Below the pieces are notes generated by a model. That model made no database searches, was not told the origin of the DNA, and saw nothing but the letters and a program-made list of their open reading frames with translations. Positions 45,722 through 56,507 of a stretch of DNA of 64,000 nucleotides are shown here, piece after piece (the first letter of the stretch is position 1; every line of letters starts with the position of its first letter). Position numbers and translations under genes: made by a program. The stretch is from contig NC_135151.1 of NCBI RefSeq assembly GCF_050948215.1, positions 19,962,720 to 20,026,719 on the forward strand. Direction: 5' to 3'. Source of the DNA: Halictus rubicundus. Lineage: Eukaryota > Arthropoda > Insecta > Hymenoptera > Halictidae.

Positions 45722-45768
<47 letters not shown>
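45722..45768. repeat. (GGCGTC)n, about 7.5 units
   Basis: Perfect hexamer array with a CpG dinucleotide in every unit. Confidence 0.95.
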
Positions 45769-45769
<1 letters not shown>

Positions 45770-46339
45770 AACGCGAACTAATTCCATTATACCCGGGGTG
45801 CTCGAACGACCTATCTTGAAGCGGTGCTCGTTAGGCGGCGATAACGGGGCTCGGTTTTCCAAGTTCCGCGGGATTTTCGTCGCCGTGGGCGTTCGCGCGT
45901 CAACGGCCGCCCGGGAATGATCAATCTCGGTCTGTCCCGGCGACAGGGCGTGCAAGATTTTCGGCGGGACCCCGGAGTACTACAAAGGACCGGGTCCATT
46001 CAAACCGGTCGATAAATCTTCATCGTGTCGGATGGCAGGCTCGAGTCTTCCGCTGGCGAATGAAATTAGGAGGGTGACTTACGAGTTTCGCCGTGGCACT
46101 CTTCGCCGGGGATACCCTTTATCTTGGCCCGGGACCGGGGCCGTACGTCGCCAATAAGCGGCGGCAGGACTCGAACACACATAGAGACCGAGGGAATCGT
46201 TTGTTTCACTTTACAGGCGTTCCGTGCAGGCCAATGGAGGCTGGCCCGAGATAATGGCGGGGCAAACTCGCCACGCGAACCAGTACAGCCTCTCTGCCCT
46301 CGTAACTGCGAAAAGAGACCGGGAGAGAAAACGCGGAGG

Positions 46340-46416
46340 AGAGAGAGAGAGAGAGAGAGAGAGTGATAGAGAGAAAGTGGCGGGGCGAGAGAGTAGAGAG
46401 AGAGAGAGAGAGAGAG
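46340..46416. repeat. Interrupted (GA)n microsatellite
   Basis: Two GA runs (46340-46363 and 46396-46416) separated by degenerate purine-rich sequence. Confidence 0.9.
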
Positions 46417-47706
46417 TAGCAGGTGAGAGGAAAAAGCGAGAAAACGGAAGAAAAAGGTTGCGAGCAAGGTGGAGGGGTCACGGGACGGGAGGGGAGGCAG
46501 GCCATAAAGTGAAAATCCGGAGGTACACCGTGACTAGTACAAATTTCATCCTCGCGGCAGGAATACCGGAGCTGGCTTTGTGGAAATCAATATCGCGACC
46601 CGTCGCTGAAAAATCTGATGGTCTATTTTTTGCCACCTCTGGCGCGCGTCGGATCGTCGCAGCCACGCACGCCGACCAATTAATCCGCGAGCCCAATTAA
46701 ACAACCGTACGAATCCGCCGTTTAATTTGACTCCGGAAAACTTTCATCTTGGAGGCTGCCTTGGTGTTCGACGCGCTCCATCCCCCGCCGCGGGGTCCTC
46801 TAGCTAACCGCGTTTCGAGGGGATTTTATTACCCGGCAAGCGCGAAACCTCGGATCGATACCGATTACTTCGAATTAGAGCGAATAATCTGGAAAGATAG
46901 TTCGACCTCTGGGTTAAGGGTGGGGGTTGAAAGAAGTTCGACGGCGGGTGAACGTCCTTCGGACGTCAACGCGAGAAGGGATGGGAGGAAGGAAGGAAGG
47001 GTGGCGGTAATCCTGTTGGAGATTCGACTGAAGAATTTTGTCGCGGGACAAAGAAAACCGACTACTTGAAATGATAACGCAAGAAGCTTCTCCTGCGGCG
47101 GGCAACCGGCAGGATGAAAGGGTGGAATAATTTGCTTTCGCTTTCGCCGGCGCGGCGCACGGCGCACGGCAACCACCTTCGAGTAAGACGAATTTCGGGA
47201 ATGTTCTCACGAGCCCGTCTGCGGCCGGGTAATACATTTAAATATCCTTTCTGGAAAAGGTTCTACGTGAACCGACTGCGCTCGAATTCGCAGCGAGATT
47301 AAGTATTACCATTCCTCGTCCAGGGTGGAACAAATGACTGGCGTTAGACCGATAAAAATTCATTGCCGGCGTCTTGAGGCCGCGCTTTAGCAACGAAATT
47401 GGCACACGGACGCGTGAGCTGTTTGCTAATCTGCCCCGGCTCCCGTCCCCGGCCGAAATGTTTAAAGCTAGTAGGTCGGTAAACGAAAGAATTTCGTAGA
47501 CGGCGAAGCTGAATAAAATGGCGAGCTACGTGCCCGGTTCGAACACCGTTGCGCCCCTGCGCGCACAATTCTAAAATCACTCGCACGTACTTTGCAAAAA
47601 ACTTGAGAGACCATTCGCAATCACCATCGTGAAAACAGTCGAAAAATAGGAAAAACAGAAAAGCGACGCGAGGAGACGCGTTTCATTTATATTAGGGCTA
47701 CCCATA

Positions 47707-48544
47707 CAGTGACTCCCACTAATATTCGGACGATTTTAAAAATCGCATAACTTTGTCGGTATTGGACTATACAACTTGAATTTTTTTGAGAAGTTGGAAT
47801 AAATGTCTGAACAAAATGTCTGATTAAAATTGCGATTTGGCGACATTGCGGAGAAAGTACTAAAAGTTGTATTTTGCAACTTTTTTAGGCGAGCTTATAT
47901 CAAAAATTTAAAAAGTACGTTTTGTACATCTGTATCGATTATACATATTTGGAATATTGCATCTAAATCGGTTAACGTTGCAATGAGCTGCAAACGTTTG
48001 ACGATAAAAACTTAAGGGTAAAGTGGCAGAATTTTGGCCTTGTCAGGGAATTTCGCCCTAATGTGATCATTTTGAAACATATGTAGCTCACTGCAACGTT
48101 GATCGATTTTGATGAACTTCTCAGAATATGTATAATTCATACAGACCTACAAATCGTGCTTTCTAAATGTTCAATGTAAGTACACATAGAAAAGTTGCAA
48201 AATACAACTTTTAGTATTTCCTTGCAATTTCGACCAATTGCAATTTTTGTAAAATATTTTTCTCACATTATGTAGCAAACCAATTGTGCTAACTTCTTAA
48301 CCAGTTAGCTGTTGCGACCTCTTTGAAAAATGTGTACCTAAGTTGCGTCGCAAAAATTAACCGCTGTTCGAATTATAGCTGCTTTGACGAGTATACTCGT
48401 CATGACACAAAATATTGCCATTTCTTCATGACGAGTATACTCGTCAAACACAGTTAACTGGTTAAAAAAATTCAAGTAGAATGGTCCAATGTTAACAAAG
48501 TTATACGACTTTTAAAAGCGTCCGAATATTAGTGGGAGTTAGTG
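47707..48544. mobile_element. 838-bp foldback TA-MITE inside the mariner TIR
   Basis: TA-CAGTGACTCCCACTAATATT left and CGAATATTAGTGGGAGTTAGTG-TA right. The arms extend far inward: TACTAAAAGTTGTATTTTGC near 47860 faces GCAAAATACAACTTTTAGTA near 48200, and AAAAATTTAAAAAGT-type blocks lie between. The right arm is interrupted by a TTAA MITE (48297-48465). No transposase. Confidence 0.9.
48297..48465. mobile_element. TTAA MITE, family CCAGTTAGCTG (copy 2), 169 bp
   Basis: Same length and ends as the copy at 5488-5656 (about 97% alike by eye), with the same inverted pair of GACGAGTATACTCGTC palindromes (48386-48401, 48430-48445). The youngest of three nested insertions here. Confidence 0.93.
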
Positions 48545-48694
48545 TAAGTAATCCATTATTTGCAAAGAATTTGTTTTGCATTTAGTTCTGTACCGATCGT
48601 TGAAAAGGAAACGCGTATTCTTTTACAGTTTTCGGTGAAGCAGCCTGTGTTCAAAATATTCTAAAAAGTATAATTTTTTTTTTACAATAATAAA

Positions 48695-49703
48695 ATGGCG
48701 GCCGTACCTTCCGAGGATCAGATTCGTCATTGCATACTTTTTCATTTTCATGCGGGATTTAATGTAACAACAAAGGAAATTTGTAATGTTTATGGAGATG
48801 CATTGAAGGTCAACAAGTGTCAACGTTGGTTCAGAAGGTTTGCTGCTGGCGATTATGATCTCTCCGACAGGCCTCGAAGTGTACGACCAGTTGAATTTGA
48901 TAACGACACCCTAAAATCTCTAGTGGAAGCTGATCCAAAATTAAGTATACAAGAATTATCGAGAAGCCTAGGGTCCACATGGTCAACTATACAAAGGCAC
49001 CTACACGAAATGGGAAAGGCATATAGGCAAGGAATATGGGTACCGCATCAATTATACCAACAAGAATATTCGTGGATCAATTTGCACTTGATTGCTGTCC
49101 AAATTTCGTAGAGATCCATTTCTTAGCGGAATCGTTACCGGAGATGAAAAATGGATTCTTTGTGATAACATAAAGCGTTCCAAGCAACGGCTTTCTGCAA
49201 ATCAAACCGCAATATCAACCGCTAAACCTAGCTTATCACTTGGAAAGGTGTTACTATGCATTTGGTGGGACTGTCGTGGCATGATTCACTTTGAGTTGTT
49301 GAAACCTGGAGAAACAGTTACTGCTGAGTTGTATCGTCAGCAATTACAACGGCTGTATTCAGAACTATTGAAAAAGAGGGCATCTTTAGTCCACGGAAAA
49401 GGTGTAATACTGCAAATTGACAATGCCCGGCCCCGTACAGCGAAACTCACTCAGGAAAGAATCAAAGAATTGCAATGGGAAGTTTGACCGCACCCCCGTA
49501 CTCACCTTATATTGCCCCCTCTGATCTTTTCAGATCTCTGGAGCATTATTTAAGAAATAAAACATTCTGTAGAAGATGTTAGGAGGCACCTTGAATCATA
49601 TTTTGCTCGACGAACCCTGGATTTCTATAAGAGGGGGATTGAAAATTCGCAGGAAAGATGGCAAACTGTCCTTCATAATGATGGAGATTATATAAAAACC
49701 TGA
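48695..49703 (+). pseudogene. mariner transposase, frameshifted
   Basis: 48695-49111: MAAVPSEDQIRHCILFHFHA begins the mariner HTH region, followed by VNKCQRWFRRFAAGDYDLSD and RPRSVRPVEFDN. A second HTH (LSIQELSRSLGSTWSTIQRH) and a VPHQL motif follow. A frameshift then leads to 49092-49487: GIVTGDEKWILCDN (first Asp), VLLCIWWDCRGMI, and LQIDNARPRTA (second Asp). A stop and another shift precede PPYSPYIAPSD with the third Asp. Downstream, VRRHLESYFARRTLDFYKRG runs to the terminal TGA at 49701. Two frameshifts and a stop make it inactive. DDD order and spacing fit mariner DD34D. Confidence 0.9.
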
Positions 49704-49764
49704 ATTTACTACAAAGTTCGTTTTAGATTTCAAAATAATTGATTACTTATGGGTCCCCCTAATA

Positions 49765-50740
49765 TCGCATCAGCACAAGGTAATTTGGCGCGTTCTCCTC
49801 GCGTGGCGAACGGGCGGCTACCTCCGAATATCTCCTTGGCCAAAAAACCCTTGTTCAGCGAAAGTCGAATTGTTCCCACCTCGCCAAATAAGGGCTAATT
49901 CCCTTGCGAGATGAGGGTCCGCGTTTGTCACGTCGCGTCGCGTCGCATCGGCGCCGCGAGATTGAAAGGCGACAAATGCAACGGGCGAATCCTCGGCTCA
50001 AATTTCCGTAACAAAACGTAACGCGTAATTTATGAGCGATACAATCATCTTGTCAATCAACGGTGAAAAACCGGCTCGCAGAGGTAAGCGGCGTTTCTCG
50101 GCGCCGCGCCGCGCCGCGCCGCGCCGGAGGGGCAGCGTAGCTTCGAGCGGACGACCTTCGCGTCGCAGGAACAGCTATGCCGAATGCTTCTCGTTGATTT
50201 GTACTTAATTACAAGGAGGTCGGCTGCAAATACGCGGCACGGAGATGCAATCGTAAATCTTAATGCGGGGCACGGCAAAACGAGCAAGGAGGAGGCAATT
50301 TGCGGACAGGTGGGGGCTGCGACCGCCGCGTCGCGGACCTCCTTATTCGCATTTTTCTCGAAGTTACGTCACCGTCCGGGAAAAATGAAGAAACATCCTC
50401 CCGAATCGGGGGAGGCGCGTTCTGCCACTCCGAATTAGCCGGTCAGGTCGTAATCCTGCGGGTAACGCGTGTTCGAGGCGACAACACGCGACACTGCGAC
50501 CGGGTCTAAATCAAAAAGCCGAAATTTCGAAGCGGACCACACGCGCGGCTGTCAGATTTATGCTGCGGCGACGCAGTGATAGAGATCATTGACTCCGGAG
50601 GAGAAAAATCTCTGATCTTCATTATCAGACTGCGGATTTGATGCGTTCATCACAAAAATTAGTAGGTCTAGTTTTAAGTAGCAGAAGTATTGGAAAAATT
50701 TAAGCACACTGTTATACTATTTTCAATCTATCAATTATAT
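49765..50740. other. CpG-rich unique sequence with a GCGCC microsatellite
   Basis: No gene recognised. GTCGCGTCGCGTCGC at 49932-49946 and the pentamer array at 50099-50127. Confidence 0.45.
50099..50127. repeat. (GCGCC)n microsatellite
   Basis: About 5.5 units of GCGCC. Confidence 0.92.
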
Positions 50741-50942
50741 TTAACGCACTATCGGCGGGAAGGGTATTAATACCTTTTATGCAGAACGTACGCTAAGTGT
50801 TAGTAAAGCACTTACCAATGCTTGTTTTTTTTTTTTTCATGTAACGAATATTGTGTTTTGCACAACTCTTTGTAAGCAACCTTGAAGCAACGACGTGACG
50901 TGTGAGTCAAGCTCATGATGTTACCCGCCGATAGTGTGTTAA
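50741..50942. mobile_element. TTAA MITE, family CGCACTATCGGCGGG
   Basis: TTAA-CGCACTATCGGCGGG left, CCCGCCGATAGTGTG-TTAA right (15-bp TIR, one mismatch), 202 bp. Single copy of this family in the window. Confidence 0.9.
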
Positions 50943-51970
50943 TAATACTGAAACATTAACCGCTTCAACAATATTACGAAAATAATTGGAGCGTGTCCCA
51001 AACAAACGCAGAATAATTTTTGAATTCTCAAGCAGCTTCGCAAATGTCCTTAATTTGCGAAGATGTATGACCAAGACGGAATGGCCAATTTGGTACAAAA
51101 TTGGTAGAAAAATTTGGTACAGTGTGGCCAATTGATAACGAAGCTACACATGTTCGCTCCTGGCTTGTATCCAGGTTAGCTGCGTGTAAACAACCTGTAA
51201 GAGCTAATTGCCCATCAAGAACGCATTCGTTACGTACAACAAGTAACTTCTTCGTCCTCCCAATAGCAAGTAATCACATTTTTCAATTTCGCTGAGCCGG
51301 GCGACGCGTTTCGACGAGTTTCCCGCGCGAGGAGCGCAGACAACGATACCTCTGATTACAGTAAATCCAGGGGCGTTCCAAGATATTACCGTCGGATGTA
51401 CAACAGACGAGAAACAGTTAAGTCTGGCTTTAATTAAATTCTGCTGTTCCGAGCGAGGATTTCGGATTCGGGCTCGTTCCGGGCGATAATTTATTTCACG
51501 GCGGCGTACAATGCCGCGCCAAAGATTCCGGGCGAAGAAAGTTACGTTTCGGTGGGAATGAATGGAGCTGATGCGCCGCTCGAAAGCCGAAAAGCAAGCC
51601 GTGCCAGCCAGCTAGCCGACCGAAACCTGGCAGCAACGACGGGAAATTCCGCGTGAGAAACTTTCCCGCGGATAAATAAGATGTACGCGCCAGACGAAAG
51701 TTCGACAACGACCAACGGAACAGAGATAGATTACGGTTGGCGGCCATCGCTCGTTCCACGAACCATGTCCCTCTTCAGGAAAATAGCAGCACGCCGGCTG
51801 CTCTGCGAACAATCGTGAACAGAGTAACAAACGTGTCTACTGTGCGTGTCGCGCAAGAAGTCTCGCGAAAGGAACGCGGGGCTGATTGGTCAGAGTGGAA
51901 CTGCCACGCCCACTGACATTTGAAATTGCGCGCCATTTTTTCTTGTGGTGAACACAGAGTACTAATCTTT
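50943..51970. other. Unique sequence
   Basis: No gene recognised. 51496-51830 is CpG-rich with overlapping minus-strand frames of no known domain. Confidence 0.4.
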
Positions 51971-51989
51971 GGCAACTGGGGAGTATTGA

Positions 51990-52776
51990 GGTTCAGTCAC
52001 GGAGGATTACACGATCGAGCAACGCATAGAAATTGTGAAAATTCACTACGAAAGTGGTGAAAACTTTGCAGAGACGGTTCGAAAAGTCCGCACGGATTTT
52101 GGTCATCATAACGCACCGTCTCGCAAAATCATTTTCAGCGATGAATTTGGAGGATCAAAAATCCACAAGCGATTCAACAGCTTCCCACGCATCCACCACG
52201 AGTTACCGTTTGCTGCGGATTTTGGATTGGCCCGTACTTTTTTGAGAATGCTGCTGGAAATGCGGTTACCGTCACTGGTGTTCGTTATCGTGACGTGATA
52301 ACCAACTTTTTATGGAATCAATTGAACTGCACGAAGACATATTCTTCCAAGAAGATGCACACTGCGGGCGAAACAATGCAGTTACTGCAGACGAAGTTTC
52401 CTGGTCGAGTTATCTCGCGCCGCGGCGATGTGAATTGGCCGCCAAGATCCTGCGACTTGACGCCATTGGACTTTTCTCTTTGGGGTTTTCTGAAAGGAAA
52501 AGCGTATGCCAATGATCCACAGACCGTTCCGGAGCTCAAGGAAGAGCAATTGGACGCAGCATTACTGAAATTAGTCCGCAATTATGCCAAACTGTTATCG
52601 AAAATTTCGTCGGGAGAGTGAACGTTTGCAAACAGGGACGAGGCGGCCATTTGTCGGATATTCCACACGTAACCTCCATGTTTGTACGTTACATTAGAAT
52701 AAAAACATTCATACTTATAAAAAGAAACATGTTTTATTCATAAGTTAAAATGTCAGGGCATTTTGGGACACCCTTT
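51990..52776 (+). mobile_element. Internally deleted IS630/Tc1-like element
   Basis: Carries transposase pieces (below), an AATAAAAACATTC stretch and the right terminus CATTTTGGGACACCCTTTA near 52776. A left terminus is not clear; CACTGACATTTGAAATTG at 51908-51925 may be its decayed inner part, since the right TIR reads CCTGACATTTTAACTTATG inward. Confidence 0.7.
52003..52690 (+). pseudogene. IS630/Tc1-like transposase with internal deletions
   Basis: N-terminus EDYTIEQRIEIVKIHYESGE, then NFAETVRKVRTDFGHHNAPS. The frame jumps at RK straight into IIFSDEFGG, the first catalytic Asp region, losing about 100 residues of the HTH/linker part. Further on, FFENAAGNAVTV and RYRDVITNFLW can be read in another frame (52240-52315). 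ETMQLLQTKFPGRVISRRGD and CDLTPLDFSLWGFLKGKAYA (third acid) lie in a third (52365-52505), followed by a C-terminal RGGHLSDI-like end. Motifs identify an IS630/mariner-like family common in insects. Inactive. Confidence 0.8.
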
Positions 52777-52794
52777 AGTAGGTACACTAACGAG

Positions 52795-53383
52795 CAAAAC
52801 TGAGTCTGCACTATTTGAAGCAACATAACTTTTTCAAAATTAGATCAAATGACTTGAATTTTATTGAGAAGTTAGAAGGATTAGTTTATTAGACGAGGTG
52901 TAAACAATTTTTGAATAAAGTTTGAATTGGTCGGAATCGCAAAAGAAATAGTAAAAGTTGGTTTTTTCAGCTTTTCTATCTGAGCCCGTATTGAAAATTT
53001 AAAGAATATATTCGATTCGCTCGAATAAATTATAAACGATTAAAAGTGCGATTTTAAGTCGAAAATCGTGAAAAACGGCAATTTTTCCACTTTTAAGCGT
53101 TTATAACTCGTAAACGAATTAACCAATATCGGTGAAATTTTCAGCATGGATATAATTTATACGAGCGAATCAAACACATTTTTTAAATTTTCAATACAGG
53201 CTCAGATAAAAATCCAACTTTTACTATTTCTTTTGCGATTCCGACCAATTCAAACTTTTCTCAAAAATTTTTTACACCTCGTCTAATAAACTAATCCTTC
53301 TAACTTCTCAATAAAATTCAAGTCATTTGATCTAATTTTTAAAAAGTCTTCAAATAGTGTAGACTCGGTTTTGCTCGTTAGTG
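52795..53383. mobile_element. 589-bp foldback TA-MITE
   Basis: TA-CACTAACGAGCAAAACTGAG left; CTCGGTTTTGCTCGTTAGTG-TA right. The two arms of about 240 bp are inverted copies (for example AAGAAATAGTAAAAGTTGG at 52945 against CCAACTTTTACTATTTC at 53216), leaving a short centre. Sequence-related to the MITE at 55663-56056. Could fold into one long hairpin RNA if transcribed. Confidence 0.92.
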
Positions 53384-53385
53384 TA

Positions 53386-54920
53386 AGTCGAAGATGGTGG
53401 AAGATGGTTCACAATTAAAGCATGAAAAATCGGCGATCGGTTATTATCTCAACGCGACCGCCTCCTTCCAGATACTAGAGACTCGTCCGCTTGCATCGCT
53501 GCAGTATAGATTTCACCACAGCGAGTACATGGAGTACAATCGTGCTATTGTCGACCGGTTCGAAAAGGCTGATGGAAGTTTGCCAATTATTTCGTCTAAT
53601 TCATTGGACCCGGCTGTTCCGTATAATTCGGCCGGCTCTTCTGATTCCGATCGTTTCGACTGACCCGTCCTCTCCATCGGGCCTGTCCACTTCACCGGGA
53701 TTCGAATCGCTCGATCATTTCCGCGTCGAGATCGCGCGGCTCTTCGGTTCGGCAATTTTTCGAATTTCGGCTTCGCGGATGCTTCAACTGTGAGATCATT
53801 TCTTCTTTTTCTCTTTTGCCGGGATACATGTAAGTATAAAAGACCGGGGGCCGGCCACCGGAAATTCAAAACCCGGTTATTCATAATTCGCGGCGCAACG
53901 ACTGCGCAAACTTTCGCGCCGGCGAACTTTTTATATGGAAATCATTTGCGGCGCGTGGAAGGCGGTAGATAATTCAACGATGCCGGGAGAAACGGAGGCG
54001 GATACGGTCCGCGGCAGCCTCTTTGGTTGCCAGGGGGAAAAAAAATAAGAGGAAAACAAAGAGAACGAGAGTACTTCCGCGCCGGGTCAGGTCGGGCCGG
54101 GCCGAGCGTTGTCTTGCCTATTCGCGAACCATTTACAGAACAACAGCAGGAATCAGCACGCTTCCTTCGGCATCCCCGGGCGTTCAGGTTGTGCTCCGCG
54201 AAACGATATTATTAAATAAAACGTCCGGTAATAAGTTCTCGTTACGGCTGCTTTATCCTGGACGACTTCGCTCGGCGAACGGTTCAATCAGGCCGCGCGA
54301 GAGTAGCACGCACCTGGTTGGAAATTATTAATCGATCGCGAGGGGAACCGGGCACGGTGAAATTCCGATCGCGCATCGCGATTCTTTACTTCTCCGGCGG
54401 AGCGGAATCGCGGCGTAATAGACGCGCAATTTTCAATCAGCCACCGACATTACACCTTCGAACAAGGGCCAAGCGGCGCGGAGGAATTCAAGAAACGTGA
54501 TCGAACACCGCGACCGAACTCGTGTGAGAAATCGGAGAAACCGCAGGACACAACACGTACACGGAGAGAACTATGCTTCCATCCCCCCCCCCCCCCACCG
54601 CCCTTGGAACACGTGAAGACAGGGATTACGGGGATCGATTAATTTCTTGGGGGCCGCAAGAATCACTACCATCGCGGCCAAGATTTCAGACCGATGTAGT
54701 AATTTATACCGCGAGCGAGCCCGTCTAATACTGCTTATTAGCTCATCGCACCGGCCGCACCACTCCGATGATTGCCCAGTTCCGTGCCGTTATTTGGTTT
54801 ATTTTACGCTCGTCCTTTTCGGTTTCGGCGTACTTTACCACCGAACCGTCGCGTCGTCTCGTTTATCGACGTTTCTCCGCGTCCGTTTGCTCCTTTTCGC
54901 TGGATTGAAAACACTGCAGA
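53386..54920. other. CpG-rich unique sequence
   Basis: No gene recognised. A poly-C run at 54583-54597. Confidence 0.4.
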
Positions 54921-55345
54921 GTGTCGCGAATGGCCATTTTAAATGGGGGAAAAGTCACGTCAGAAAATAGATACAACATTCATATATTCTTCTTTCGGAA
55001 CGTTTACTAATTATACCCGTAACAATTCATTTAATGGTGATATAAGTATCGAAATACGTGAAAACTCTCCGAACAGTAATATGGCGAAATTGTACGTTTA
55101 TATTTGTTCTGAAGAAAATTATATCGGAGCAATAAATATGAATCTTTAAGCTTCCATGCACGATATTCTATATTATCATGAGTAAATCTTTACATTAATG
55201 TTCAGAAAGTTCGTTAATAAAGTCCTTTACAATAATTTTTAGAGATTTTTTAAGTACCATTTTTCTATGACGGTTAGCTGGCTTTAATAGAGCAGAACTA
55301 GAAAGTCTCGAAAGATCGCATCTTGAAATTTTTATTGCATTAAGT

Positions 55346-55627
55346 TTGAACCATATAGAAGGGATTCTGACAAAAATCAGCTGTAAATATCTGCTAACCT
55401 GCCTGTCACAATTTTTTGAAATCTTTGTAACACCGTACGGTGGACCGAACGGCCATTCTAGGAAAGCAGGAGGAAATGGCTCCACAAATTATGGTAACAC
55501 GGCTAGACGTTTCTTCAAAAACTTTACAAAAACTTCGAAAATAACAGGCATTAATAAGGAACTTCTTGAACGATTTTTTTTTATATCTTATCTGCGCTTC
55601 CTTCGGGTCACAACATTAATTTTCTAA
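55346..55627 (+). pseudogene. Transib core remnant (GNTARR segment)
   Basis: 93-codon open frame with YGGPNGHSRKAGGNGS, then TNYGNTARRFFKNF, then ITGINKELLERFF. The N-x-GNTARRFF..ITGxxxxLxxRF pattern is a conserved block of the Transib transposase core, corresponding to the RAG1 segment before the third catalytic acid. The first and second catalytic Asp regions are upstream in the family and are not seen here. Confidence 0.7.
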
Positions 55628-55662
55628 ATTTCGAGAAATTTGTTCGCGAAACAAAAGATTTA

Positions 55663-56056
55663 CAGTAAGGAGCAAAACTGAGTGCACACTATTTGAAACA
55701 ACATAACTTTTTTAAAATTAGATCAAATGACTTGAATGTTAATGAGAAGTTAGAAGGATTAGTTTATCAGACGAGGTGTAAAAGTTTTTTGAAAAAAATT
55801 TGAATTGGTCAGGATCGCAAAAGAAATAGTAAAAGTTGGTTTTTCAGCTTTTTTATCTAAGCCTGTATTGAAAATTTAAAGAATGTGTTTGATTCGCTCG
55901 AATAAATTATATACACGCTGAAAATTTCATCGATATTGGTTAATTCGTTTACGAGTTATAAACGCTTAAAAGTGGAAAAATTGCCGTTTTTCACGATTTT
56001 CGACTTAAAATCGCACTTTTAATCGTTTATAACTCGTGAACGAATTAACCTTACTG
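55663..56056. mobile_element. 394-bp TA-MITE inserted in Transib copy B
   Basis: TA-CAGTAAGGAGCAAAACTGAG left, CCTTACTG-TA right. The left arm follows the 52795 foldback MITE for about 200 bp (AGATCAAATGACTTGAAT, GACGAGGTGTAAA, GATCGCAAAAGAAATAG). Most of the right arm is deleted, so only 8 bp of TIR remain. Confidence 0.88.
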
Positions 56057-56089
56057 TATATTTAAATTTATACCCTTGGTTTTATATGC

Positions 56090-56377
56090 CCGCTACAGTG
56101 CACAAATTATTATGCCATAGAAATAAGTAAATCATGCTTATTGCCAATTGGCATGATGTCTGAAGAGGCTCAAGAAGCTTGTAACAAAGACAAACGAAAG
56201 TTTAGAATTGGCTACGCAAGGAAGAATTCGCGTGTGTCTACAAACTACGTCTTAATAGCAATGCTGTTCATTACGTCGGATCCCATCATAAATTATTATA
56301 GGGTGATACCGCAAAAAAATACAAATTCGCTACCGGAAGGTGTGTTGGATCTACTTTTAACAAGAACTTCCGTCTAA
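56090..56377 (+). pseudogene. Transib transposase C-terminal fragment (copy B)
   Basis: Just after the MITE the frame YPWFYMPATVHKLL is visible (56073-56115). After a frameshift come LLPIGMMSEEAQEACNKDKR, KFRIGYARKNSR and LFITSDPIINYYR (to about 56310). The presumed catalytic Glu (EEAQE) is retained, unlike copy A. The C-terminal tail PEGVLDLLLTRTSV ends at 56377. No complete transposase can be read. Confidence 0.75.
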
Positions 56378-56507
56378 TCCCAGAAGTAACTTAGTTGATA
56401 GCGACAGCGATATTAGCGAAGAATTATTTTTATATTGTTATATTTAGATATTATTGTTATACTTATTTGATATTATATTTTTCACTTCTTTTGATATTTG
56501 TTTCTAC

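Larger units (their letters stand above)
45494..47691. other. GC/CpG-rich unique sequence with simple repeats
   Basis: Contains a GGCGTC hexamer array (45722-45768) and interrupted GA tracts (46340-46416). No gene recognised; numerous overlapping frames are low-complexity. Confidence 0.4.
47692..49762 (+). mobile_element. mariner element with a MITE inserted in its left TIR
   Basis: The left TIR is TTAGGGCTACCCA, resuming AGTAATCCATTATTTG after the MITE at 47707-48544. The right TIR, inverted, is TTAGGGGGACCCATAAGTAA and onward. TA flanks on both sides (47690-91, 49763-64). Without the MITE and its one TA copy it measures about 1.23 kb, the usual mariner size. It contains a broken transposase gene. 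The right TIR shows the uninterrupted CCCATAAGTAATC site. Confidence 0.9.
54921..56507 (+). mobile_element. Transib element, subfamily 2, copy B (right end lost)
   Basis: Left end CAGAGTG-TCGCGAATGGCCATT. Alignable with copy A (10186-11480) from there to about 56507, where similarity stops without a right terminus. A 394-bp MITE (55663-56056) is inserted at a TA that is single in copy A (GATTTATATTTATA near 10900). Two coding remnants are in the same order as in copy A. Direct orientation relative to copy A, 44.7 kb away. Confidence 0.78.

Noticed and set aside
54583..54598. Poly-C/poly-G runs (also 1184, 31207, 34731, 59199) as G-quadruplex regulatory sites
   Set aside because: Single homopolymer runs without neighbouring G-runs; their length may also be affected by sequencing error.
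55195..55485. 96-codon minus-strand frame, also seen at 10603-10803
   Set aside because: Conserved between the two loci only because it is antisense to the Transib core remnant.
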